Assembly (NCBI GenBank): GCA_018821305.1
Contig: JAHJMN010000018.1
Span: 1-42,011, forward strand
DNA length: 42,011 nt
DNA from: Myxococcota bacterium
GTDB taxonomy: Bacteria; Myxococcota_A; Polyangia; HGW-17
Direction: 5' to 3'
Each line of letters opens with the position of its first letter. Within the stretch, counting starts at the first letter, position 1. The notes below the pieces were generated by a model that saw nothing but the letters and a program-made list of their open reading frames with translations, was not told the origin of the DNA and did not search any database. Of the stretch, positions 1 to 7,084 are shown piece by piece. A program made the position numbers and the translations under genes.

Positions 1-14
1 CAAATTTACACATA

Positions 15-409
15 GAGCGAAACGAAGTGAGCGGAATATTTTCGACGCCGCAGGCGTGGGGAGTCCAGAGGGGGCGTGACCCCTCTGTGCCGGTTCAAGG
101 GGGATTGGGGGGAAGTCGGAATCCCCCCAACTGAGAGGTTTAAGGAGAGCTGCGCTCTCCTTGATCAATTTATGAGAAGGTTACTTTTGTAACTTAAAAT
201 GTCTTTCAACGTAAACACTTGCCGATATGAGCGAAACGGAGTGAGCGTTATCTGGGCCGTTTCAAACCTGAAAAAGACCCCAGCGAAACGAAGTGAGTGG
301 AATGTAATGAGCGACATGCTCTGCGTAAATTTCAGCGAAACAAAGTGAGCGACAAATTTGCCCCAATAGAGCGAAACGAAGTGAGCGGAATGTAATGAGC
401 GACAAGCTC
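15..409 (+). repeat. Short direct repeat, five copies
   Basis: Five copies of a unit with core GCGAAACGAAGTGAGCG lie at 15-37, 229-247, 282-304, 334-351 and 369-391. The copies at 282 and 369 continue with AATGTAATGAGCGACA and a GCTC end, so they share about 40 bp. The unit is not itself palindromic. Spacing is irregular, which argues against CRISPR. No gene is seen in this stretch. Confidence 0.8.
66..162. other. Three consecutive hairpins
   Basis: Three perfect stems follow one another: CAGAGGGG with CCCCTCTG (66-73/80-87), GGGGGATT with AATCCCCC (99-106/120-127) and AAGGAGAGC with GCTCTCCTT (142-150/154-162, 3-nt loop). The last could terminate a gene entering from the left, but no long T-run follows. 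The block is more G+C-rich than its surroundings. Confidence 0.55.
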
Positions 410-448
410 AACTAACGTGGGCATCGCTGTAAGAGAGCACCATTGGGT

Positions 449-985
449 CTAATCACAGTATTTGTATTTTTTGCCGAAACTGCAACCTACCGTTGCACAT
501 TCTTCAGGAGATGTTCCCGTTTTATCCCGTTTGATTATTTCCCGAATGTCATCACCATTTCTGAAATACAGGCATGCAGGGGGCTTGTTGTTTTTAAGAC
601 CGCCACAGCAACCGCATCCGCAGGCGGTGTACTCCCGGACAACCTTCACCTTACATTTCAAATCCCATCCTTTTTTGAGTTTCTGCCATTCAGCCCGGCA
701 TTGGTCACATCCATCGGTGATAGCATCACAGCAACTGACCACTTCCAAAGGTTTTGAGCAGTCGAGAGGCGATGATGGTTTTTTGTTATCCGAAACTGGA
801 GTAACTGTTGATTTGTCCTTTTCAGGTGTTTTTTCAGGTGTTTGTTTGTCTTTTTCGATGGGTTTCTCAGGAGACGGTTTTTCTTTTACATTGTTATCCG
901 CCGGTGTTGTCTCGCATTTTCCCTTGCCGGAACAAGCTGAAACTGCAAAAACTACAATCACTATGAAAAAAAATCGGGTTTTCAT
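449..985 (-). CDS. Cysteine-rich lipoprotein, unknown function
   Basis: A 178-residue protein of unknown function. The start at 985 is preferred over an upstream ATG at 1075 because it follows a strong GAGGAG ribosome binding site and begins a signal peptide (MKTRFFFIVIVVFAVSACSG) with lipobox VSAC. Mature residues from about 25 to 80 are a low-complexity linker rich in Pro, Lys, Glu and Thr. The C-terminal half carries more than ten cysteines, including CC and CGCGCC clusters, which suggests a disulfide-stabilised or metal-binding domain outside the cytoplasmic membrane. It is divergent from the desulfurase operon. I recognise no family. Confidence 0.75.
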   Translation of the reverse strand: MKTRFFFIVIVVFAVSACSGKGKCETTPADNNVKEKPSPEKPIEKDKQTPEKTPEKDKSTVTPVSDNKKPSSPLDCSKPLEVVSCCDAITDGCDQCRAEWQKLKKGWDLKCKVKVVREYTACGCGCCGGLKNNKPPACLYFRNGDDIREIIKRDKTGTSPEECATVGCSFGKKYKYCD

Positions 986-1166
986 GACTACTCCTCCTCG
1001 AATGAGTAAAATTTGCTTCTCAAAGTCTATGTCGCTCTCCACACAATGAATGTGAATTTTATTTTCCGCAACCAAAAAACAGGATTACAAAGCCCTTCGT
1101 TTTTAATGACTAACAAATAACCGGAAATATCCTAAAGTTTAAAAGTCAAGCGACGATAATGCTAAT

Positions 1167-2300
1167 ATGCTTTCTGAAAAGACCTTGATTTATCTAAACA
1201 ATGCTGCAGTTGCTTGGCCAATTCCTGAAAAAGTAAGGAATCGTATTAACTCCGTTTTAGCCAAGCCACCTATGATTGAACGGTCAACTGTCAGCGGCGA
1301 GAGTATTTCTTCCGGATGTAGAAAACTTATTTCAAGTATACTGAATTGCCTCCCGGAAGAAGTATCTTTAATACCTGGTGTCACCTATGGACTGAATATG
1401 GCAATCCTGGGACTCGGGCTTACTTCGGGTGATACCGTTGTTACTTCCAGGTGGGAGCATAACAGTGTTCTGAGACCCCTTTTCAAGTTGAAATCGGAAA
1501 AAGCTATTCAAATCGGCTTTATTGAAAGTAACGGAAATTCCATTGACCTTGATAGTTTTAACTATCTAATAAAAAACTTTAAGGTAAGTGCAATAATTCT
1601 TTCTTCGGCCAGCAATGTTACGGGAAGTGCTTCGGGATGGCAGGAAATTTTTAAAACAGCGAGAGAAAATGGAATTGTAACAATTCTTGATGCATCGCAG
1701 ACTTTCGGAATTGAAGTCATTCCATCAGATTGGGAACTAGCTGATATTATTGTAGCGCCTTCTCACAAAGCGGTAAGGTCAATACCCGGCATAGCTTTTA
1801 TCCGGATTAAAAAACTTTTGAAGTTGAATCAGGTATTTACAGGTGGTACGGGAATTTATAGTCAGTTGACGGAACACCCGGTATTCATTCCCCTGAGATA
1901 CGAAGCCGGAACGCAATCATATCTGGCACTTGAAGCATTTGAGGAAGCTCTGCTTCGGGTCATTGATTCCTGTCAGCAAAATATGGAAACAATTCATGGA
2001 TTGCGGTCTTTCTTTTTCAACAGACTAAAAAGATTTGATTTTATTAAATTGTTTAGCCCGGAAAAAAGTCCAACGGGGATTATAAGTTTTAATGTATCAG
2101 GTTTTGAACCTTCTGAAGTGGGCGATATCCTGCGGGAAAACCTTAACCTTGTATGCAGAACCGGCCTGCATTGCGCCCCCCTCGTACACAACACTATTGG
2201 AGCGGGCGATACTGGAACAGTCAGATTGAGCCTGAGTGAATTTAACACGAGGGATGAAATTGAAATAGTACTGTCAGAACTGGAGAAATTCAGGCAATGA
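1167..2300 (+). CDS. Cysteine desulfurase-like aminotransferase, class V
   Basis: A 377-residue PLP enzyme of the NifS/SufS fold. The pattern resembles the cysteine desulfurase family that is separate from housekeeping IscS/SufS. Visible residues are the PLP lysine in PSHKAVRS (K201, with H200), the PLP-pyridine aspartate in LDASQ (D175) and a putative catalytic cysteine in RTGLHCAP (C336), followed by GTVRLS and FNT. Expected reaction: cysteine to alanine plus enzyme-bound persulfide; selenocysteine is an alternative substrate. It leads a five-gene operon and overlaps the next gene by 4 nt (ATGA). No Fe-S scaffold gene is nearby, so sulfur or selenium delivery to a special acceptor is possible, but that is inference. 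The ribosome binding site is weak. Confidence 0.88.
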   Translation: MLSEKTLIYLNNAAVAWPIPEKVRNRINSVLAKPPMIERSTVSGESISSGCRKLISSILNCLPEEVSLIPGVTYGLNMAILGLGLTSGDTVVTSRWEHNSVLRPLFKLKSEKAIQIGFIESNGNSIDLDSFNYLIKNFKVSAIILSSASNVTGSASGWQEIFKTARENGIVTILDASQTFGIEVIPSDWELADIIVAPSHKAVRSIPGIAFIRIKKLLKLNQVFTGGTGIYSQLTEHPVFIPLRYEAGTQSYLALEAFEEALLRVIDSCQQNMETIHGLRSFFFNRLKRFDFIKLFSPEKSPTGIISFNVSGFEPSEVGDILRENLNLVCRTGLHCAPLVHNTIGAGDTGTVRLSLSEFNTRDEIEIVLSELEKFRQ

Positions 2301-2641
2301 ACGTTTTATGGAAAGGCCCCAAAGAGGACTGTTTCGATAAAGAATTTATATGGGAATATATTTTCACCGAGCATTTGACTGAAATACATCTCGTGGAATG
2401 CAAAAAAAACGGAAAAATTGAGATTTTTACTAACTTTCTGAGGCCACTGTTCCGATATACAGGAACAACCGGAATGCAGATTAAAGGAATCCTTGGAAGC
2501 AATCGCATTACCGTGTTTTTTTCCAGCAGGAAAAATGAAGAGATGGCAATTTTAAATAAATTGTTTTCAATAAAAAATACAACAGCGGAACTACCGCAGA
2601 CAGGAGTAACTGATGGGTGCAAAGTTGCAGAAATTATATGA
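2297..2641 (+). CDS. Hypothetical protein in desulfurase/V4R operon
   Basis: A 114-residue soluble protein that I do not recognise. The start overlaps the desulfurase stop (ATGA), implying translational coupling. Cysteines lie in KEDCFD, LVECKK and TDGCKV, and the middle is predicted alpha/beta. It is not the short DUF3343-type protein that accompanies some desulfurases. Its place between a persulfide-forming enzyme and two V4R-like proteins suggests a partner or acceptor role, which is inference only. The 3' end overlaps the next gene by 29 nt in another frame. Confidence 0.7.
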   Translation: MNVLWKGPKEDCFDKEFIWEYIFTEHLTEIHLVECKKNGKIEIFTNFLRPLFRYTGTTGMQIKGILGSNRITVFFSSRKNEEMAILNKLFSIKNTTAELPQTGVTDGCKVAEII

Positions 2642-2804
2642 GTTTGCCTCAGCTAAAGGAGGAATGCAGGAACGCATGAGAATTGCTATGAAATGCGGGT
2701 TTTCAAGTGTAAAAGCTATGGAAACGCCTGATACCCCTGAAAATATTGAAAAACTGAAATCAGCAATAAAAGAAATCTGTGGAATTACACCACCTGCTGT
2801 GTAA
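2613..2804 (+). CDS. Small hypothetical protein, 63 aa
   Basis: The start lies inside the end of the preceding gene, preceded by AGGAG at good distance. The protein is short and probably helical (MGAKLQKLYEFASAKGGMQ...), with two cysteines (MKCGF and KEICG) about 30 residues apart. No family recognised. The next gene begins 18 nt downstream after AAAGGAG. Operon membership and the ribosome binding site support it being real. Confidence 0.65.
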   Translation: MGAKLQKLYEFASAKGGMQERMRIAMKCGFSSVKAMETPDTPENIEKLKSAIKEICGITPPAV

Positions 2805-2822
2805 TTAAAGGAGAGAAAATAA

Positions 2823-3359
2823 ATGACAACTATCAAAAAACTTCAGTATGAAATTAATCATAATTTTGATGAAAAAAATGCCCGGCATTTTGTAAACGGT
2901 TTTGTAAGCGTTCTTCATTGTCATCATTATTCTACTCTTTATGCCCAACTTGCTGATGACGCTGAGCTCCTTGATGGAAAAGCTCTCCTTGTTTCTTCTA
3001 CTCAGGATGTATTTTATTCGGTTCTGAAAAAGTACTTTCAGGATAACGGGATTTCATGTCTTAAACAGAGAATTATTGTTACTGAACAATATTATTCAGC
3101 TTGTGGTCTTGGCAAACTGACAGTCGTTTCAGCAGGGGCTGACAGTGGCGATGTAATTCTCACCAGAAGCCATGTTGACGAAGGTTGGATTAAAAAATGG
3201 GGAAAAAGAGAAAAACCGGTTAACTTTTTGACTCAAGGGTTTATTGCTGCAGCCTTTTCTTCATTTTTCGATTTACCGTCAGGATCTTTTGAAGTTGTAG
3301 AAAATCAGAGCATCGTTGCCGGTGCGGAAAAATCAAAATTCACTGTTATCAGGAAATAA
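2823..3359 (+). CDS. V4R-like domain protein, paralog 1
   Basis: A 178-residue protein resembling the V4R (4-vinyl reductase) fold, a small-molecule or metal binding domain found in BchJ and some hydrocarbon sensors. Seen: CHHYS near residue 33, then a C-terminal pattern GFIAAAFSSFF...SFEVVENQSIVAGAEKSKF. In typical V4R domains the last part reads E-x2-C-x3-G-x3-C-x-F; here both cysteines are serine (ENQS and EKSKF). It is homologous to the next protein: both carry an aromatic-rich stretch followed by K-REKP or K-SEKP and then a Gly/Ala/Phe helix. RBS AAAGGAG. The domain call is by motif only. Confidence 0.68.
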   Translation: MTTIKKLQYEINHNFDEKNARHFVNGFVSVLHCHHYSTLYAQLADDAELLDGKALLVSSTQDVFYSVLKKYFQDNGISCLKQRIIVTEQYYSACGLGKLTVVSAGADSGDVILTRSHVDEGWIKKWGKREKPVNFLTQGFIAAAFSSFFDLPSGSFEVVENQSIVAGAEKSKFTVIRK

Positions 3360-3369
3360 GGAGTTTAAA

Positions 3370-3975
3370 ATGGCAATAAATAGACAGAAAATTATTGAAG
3401 ATATGTCCAAGATTGAAGTTGTTGGCAATGAAGACGGCCTTGTTCCTGCCTTTAATGTTTTTGTAACGCAACTTCCCGGTGCTTTATGGAACACTTTCGC
3501 CGAAAGGCTCACCAGAAAAGTTGGACCCGATTTGCTTGAAGCAGCTGAGTGGTTGCTTGTAAATGCAGCCCATGAATGCGGCTACCATACCGGTTACGGA
3601 ATAATCACAAGCGATGAGTGGAAGGCTGTTGTGGAACCTATGATAGAAAATGTTCCTGAAGACATACTTCACGGAGCATTTGCAGTTTTCACCGCATGGG
3701 GTTGGGCCAAAGCTGAAATAATTGAATTGATCCCCGGTGAAAAAATGGTCGTCAGGGCTTATGACTATTATGAATCAGATGTTGTCGAATATGGAAAATC
3801 TGAAAAACCTTCAGCATATATGATTCGTGGCGTCAGCGCTGCATTCATGGATCTGGCCTATGGAGGCACTTATGATCCTGATGGCAAAATCGGGCTGAGA
3901 ACATTTCAATGTGTTCAAACAAAGGGGATCGAATGCGGTAATGACTATGGTGAATTTGTTATAACAAAAGTCTAA
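3370..3975 (+). CDS. V4R-like domain protein, paralog 2
   Basis: A 201-residue paralog of the preceding protein. The ATG at 3370 is chosen over one at 3316 because it follows TAAGGAG and does not overlap the upstream gene. It has AHECGYHTGYG around residue 75-85, the WGWAKAEIIE strand, YGKSEKP, a GVSAAFMDLAYGG helix and the tail KGIECGNDYGEFVI. The usual two V4R cysteines are replaced by glycine in my alignment (TKGIEC and DYGEF), though other cysteines lie nearby, so a ligand site may be rebuilt. Last gene of the operon; only 5 bp separate it from convergent rsgA. Confidence 0.68.
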   Translation: MAINRQKIIEDMSKIEVVGNEDGLVPAFNVFVTQLPGALWNTFAERLTRKVGPDLLEAAEWLLVNAAHECGYHTGYGIITSDEWKAVVEPMIENVPEDILHGAFAVFTAWGWAKAEIIELIPGEKMVVRAYDYYESDVVEYGKSEKPSAYMIRGVSAAFMDLAYGGTYDPDGKIGLRTFQCVQTKGIECGNDYGEFVITKV

Positions 3976-3980
3976 ATCTG

Positions 3981-5069
3981 CTACTTGTTTTCCTTGCGGC
4001 GGCGGATTTCTCTTCCTTCGCGCACGAGGGTTCCCCACCGTCGGGCTTCTTTTTTTACCGCCCGTTTGTCACTTCGGAGCAGATTGGATCGATTCTCACG
4101 CAAAAGACTGAGCCAGGAATTATATCGGCCCTCACTGAGGTCTCCTGCTTCCACAGCTTTTTTTACGGCACAACCGGGTTCGTGCTCATGGGTGCAGTCC
4201 ACGAATCGACAGTTTTTCCCGAGAGCCTCAATATCGGAAAATACAGCTTCGATGGATTCCTCATCAACCATTAACCCGAACTCACGCATTCCCGGCGTAT
4301 CCATGATAAGTCCACCACCTTCAAGTTCAGTAATAAATCGAGAAGTTGTTGTATGTTTTCCACGATTGTCATGTTTTCGAACGGAATTTGTTTCAAAACG
4401 ATCTTCGCCGATGAGAGCATTCAGAATAGTGGACTTCCCTGCCCCGCTTGACCCTACAAGTGCCGAAGTCTGACCCAAGCGGCGACAATATTTGTCCAGC
4501 AAACTGATGTTGATCCCATAAAGAGCACTGACAACAACTACATCAACTCCGGGGCATGCAAGAGATACGTCCGATTCGGCCTCGGAAGTATCATCCATAA
4601 GATCGCATTTGTTAAGTACAATGATGGGAATCGCTCCGGACGAATACACTCCTGCGGTAAGTCGCTCGATACGCCTTACGTTGTAGTCTCCATCGAGACC
4701 GCAAACGATTAGCACTCTATCTACATTTGATGCAATTATCTGAGTTTCGGAGGTTCTTCCTGCGTTTTTACGATAAAAACAGCTTATTCTGGGCAAAAGT
4801 GCGATTATTCTCCCTGCCATCTGTCCATCGGCGGATTTTCGATATATGACCCAATCGCCAACGGACGGCTTTTCCATTTCTTTAAATTCCAGTGAAGGCT
4901 TTAACCGGATCACCCCCTCTTCACTGAATGCTTCATACTCGCTTCGAAACTCGGCAATAATACGAGCTGGCAAAAGAAGAATACGATCCGGTTCGGGAAA
5001 ATTATTGATTATTAAGTTAAAGTCTTTTTGAAAAAAGGGTGAAAAACCCATTGTTGTAAGATTACTCAT
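3981..5069 (-). CDS. rsgA: Ribosome small subunit-dependent GTPase A
   Basis: RsgA is a circularly permuted GTPase acting in late 30S maturation. The 362-residue form has an N-terminal OB-fold region (about 35-120), then G4 NKCD (153-156), G1 GSSGAGKST (206-214), G3 DTPG (257-260) and a C-terminal zinc knuckle with C287, C292, H294 and C300. The permuted G4-G1-G3 order is diagnostic. An upstream ATG at 5213 would add 48 basic residues without a good RBS; the start at 5069 follows GGAGACAG and gives the usual family length. The gene is monocistronic and convergent with the V4R operon. Confidence 0.95.
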   Translation of the reverse strand: MSNLTTMGFSPFFQKDFNLIINNFPEPDRILLLPARIIAEFRSEYEAFSEEGVIRLKPSLEFKEMEKPSVGDWVIYRKSADGQMAGRIIALLPRISCFYRKNAGRTSETQIIASNVDRVLIVCGLDGDYNVRRIERLTAGVYSSGAIPIIVLNKCDLMDDTSEAESDVSLACPGVDVVVVSALYGINISLLDKYCRRLGQTSALVGSSGAGKSTILNALIGEDRFETNSVRKHDNRGKHTTTSRFITELEGGGLIMDTPGMREFGLMVDEESIEAVFSDIEALGKNCRFVDCTHEHEPGCAVKKAVEAGDLSEGRYNSWLSLLRENRSNLLRSDKRAVKKEARRWGTLVREGREIRRRKENK

Positions 5070-5441
5070 TTCTGTCTCCAAGTCGGTAACCACCGACGCA
5101 AAGCCGAGGAAACCCCGGATAAAAACCCCTGAAAGCAGTCTCCAGTTGGCATATATAGAAGGGATATACCGGAGCCGCTTCAGAGGATTCCTGATTTTAA
5201 TTACCCGATACAAATACAGTGGCTATGCTGCATTATCAAAATAAGAATAAGACAGCAGCGACCAATGATAAATCAGGCAATATCCAGACAGAATAAAGTA
5301 AACATACACACCAATTGAGGCAAAAGCCGAAGAGAAAGAAAGTAATATCCTGTAACTCACTTCGCAAAGGATCTTCAGGATAGGAACTAAACACCGGGAA
5401 ATCCGGATTGAATTAAAAATAGTCCAAAGAAGGGTATTATG
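5070..5441. other. Intergenic region, no gene seen
   Basis: This 372-bp stretch holds the rsgA upstream region and the downstream side of the kinase gene. It is AT-rich and contains one hairpin repeat at 5346-5382. The reading frame extending from rsgA up to 5213 is not supported as coding. Confidence 0.6.
5346..5382 (+). repeat. Diverged hairpin repeat, CCTGTAA type
   Basis: TATCCTG (5346-5352) pairs with CAGGATA (5376-5382) around AACTCACTTCGCAAAGGAT. This is a diverged copy of the element at 40745 and 41883, whose equivalent reads AATTCGCTTCGCGAAGGAT. It sits downstream of the cyclitol operon and may act as its terminator. Confidence 0.55.
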
Positions 5442-6338
5442 TCAAGGTCTGTAAGTATTCAGGGAGGTGAATCTTGAAAAAACATTTTCCTGGATGTTAT
5501 CGAGGCCTTCGGAGCCGAGTTTTTCCACAACGAATGAAGCGGCAGCGGCACCCATATGTGCAGCGGAAAGGGCATCCGCTCCGCAAGCCAGGGCGCAGGT
5601 TGTCGCAGCGGCAAAAGTGTCACCCGCTCCAGTGGGGTCTGCAGTGTTGGTGCGATAAATACCCGAGTACTTTATGGCGGTACCTTCATGAATCCGGCAG
5701 CCTTCTTCGCCCAGTGTCACAAAAACATACTTAGCCCGGGCAATTAGAGCATCAAGCAATCCCGGAGAGCCGAATAACTCGATGTCTTCGGCACTGAGAA
5801 AAAATGCATCAACATGCTGGAAGGAATTGGTAAAATCCAGTGGCTGACCCTTAATTACAACTCTGCGCTCATCCGTATCTCGACGGGCGGTTTTCATAAA
5901 GCCCTGAAGACAAACGGATGTAAAGCGCGTATCAATATCTGTAAACCATGGCTCTGAGGGGTTAATCTCTTCAAAAACCGGAGCGACAAAGAGAGCATCT
6001 GCACTACGCCATGAATCGGGTAAGTGATTAAATCTGATTGGTGGAGATTGGGTTTCCACATGCTGAACTCGAAGCCCACCAACGGGATACGAATTGGTGA
6101 AAACCGTTGTTTTTCCTTCTCTGATGCCTTTAACTTCAAGGTCAGTCAGGGCGTCATCGCATATAAAGTCCTCTCCAACGCTTGTTAAAAGTCGGACTTG
6201 CGCTCCCAGCCCCTGCGCTGCTCGCGCTCCGAAAAATGCACATCCACCGGGACTGATTTGGTCTCCGTAGCGATCGTGGGTCACCTGCCCCACTGCGAGA
6301 AAGTTCAGGTTTCTTATTTTGTCACGCAGGGACATCAT
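5442..6338 (-). CDS. PfkB-family kinase, probable cyclitol kinase
   Basis: A 298-residue ribokinase/PfkB kinase that transfers phosphate from ATP to a hydroxyl of a sugar-like substrate. Visible: N-terminal VGQVTHD, substrate motif GGCAFFGARAAQGLG (31-45), a DF in VGEDF (57-58) and the C-terminal anion-hole/catalytic motif DPTGAGDTF (234-242, base D240). The N-terminus (VG.VTHD, GG.AFF, LG, VGEDF) resembles inositol-type PfkB kinases more than fructokinase. The start at 6338 overlaps the SDR stop by 4 nt, so it is translated with the cyclase and SDR. I infer a cyclitol kinase making the phosphate that the nucleotidyltransferase domain activates. Substrate unproven. Confidence 0.85.
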   Translation of the reverse strand: MMSLRDKIRNLNFLAVGQVTHDRYGDQISPGGCAFFGARAAQGLGAQVRLLTSVGEDFICDDALTDLEVKGIREGKTTVFTNSYPVGGLRVQHVETQSPPIRFNHLPDSWRSADALFVAPVFEEINPSEPWFTDIDTRFTSVCLQGFMKTARRDTDERRVVIKGQPLDFTNSFQHVDAFFLSAEDIELFGSPGLLDALIARAKYVFVTLGEEGCRIHEGTAIKYSGIYRTNTADPTGAGDTFAAATTCALACGADALSAAHMGAAAASFVVEKLGSEGLDNIQENVFSRFTSLNTYRP

Positions 6339-7084
6339 GCGAAAAATTCTCCACAGGAAATATTATAGGCTTGACCAGTAATTGCCCCGGCTTCTTCAGA
6401 AAGCAGGAACCCAATAAGAGCAGCCACTTCATCAGGTTGTACAAACCGGTGAAGAGGAATATTTTCAACAGCTTTTGCATATTCCTGCTCGGGAGTAGTC
6501 CCGTGGATCCCGGCAGTACGAACGAGATCACGCCGGGCCATATCTGTTTCAACCCAGCCTGGACAAACAGCATTGACAGTAATATTTCGCTCTGCCAGCT
6601 CTTTTGAAAAACATTTGGCAAGTCCTAAGACCGCATGTTTTGACGCAGTATAAGCACCATATGCCGGTCGTCCAAGTTTCCCGAGACCACTTGAAACAAT
6701 TACAGCCCGGGCATTATCTGTGAAGCGATCATGCAGGGCCCGGAAAAGATACCAGACACCGTCAACATTCGTTTTCATGACATTGTGCCAAACTTCATCG
6801 GCGTTGTCGTCGTCAAGGGCAGCTTGCAGGCATATTCCCGCATTTGCCACGAGGGCATCAACGGATTTGATATCAGTCAGTGCTCTGCGGATGGAAGCGG
6901 GATCAGAAACATCCATTTGCACAGGGATTATAAGACCATCTACACTCATTTTCGCTGTAACTTCAAGCGGCTCAAGGTTGCGACCTGTCGCATAAACTTT
7001 GTATCCTCTGGACGCGAGGAGTAAAGAAATATCTCGGCCGATACCCGTTCCGCCCCCGGTAACAACGGCAGTTTTTAGTGTCAT
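6335..7084 (-). CDS. Short-chain dehydrogenase/reductase (SDR)
   Basis: A 249-residue classical SDR. Rossmann motif TGGGTGIG (residues 9-16), NAG near 80, catalytic Ser in IVSSGLG, YTASK catalytic Tyr/Lys, and NAVCPGWVETDM after it. The start overlaps the stop of the fusion gene (ATGA at 7081-7084) and a GGAGG site lies inside the end of that gene. In this operon the SDR most likely reduces or oxidises the keto-cyclitol made by the cyclase. An unrelated polyol or 3-oxoacyl substrate cannot be excluded from sequence alone. Confidence 0.9.
   Translation of the reverse strand: MTLKTAVVTGGGTGIGRDISLLLASRGYKVYATGRNLEPLEVTAKMSVDGLIIPVQMDVSDPASIRRALTDIKSVDALVANAGICLQAALDDDNADEVWHNVMKTNVDGVWYLFRALHDRFTDNARAVIVSSGLGKLGRPAYGAYTASKHAVLGLAKCFSKELAERNITVNAVCPGWVETDMARRDLVRTAGIHGTTPEQEYAKAVENIPLHRFVQPDEVAALIGFLLSEEAGAITGQAYNISCGEFFA

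Noticed and set aside
85-110. tRNA T-arm-like GGTTCAA
   Set aside because: No acceptor stem, anticodon arm or D arm can be folded around it.
15-409. CRISPR array
   Set aside because: Repeats are short, variable and unevenly spaced; no cas genes are present.
5070-5213. N-terminal extension of RsgA
   Set aside because: It would exceed usual family length, is basic and unstructured, and the ATG at 5069 has a better ribosome binding site.
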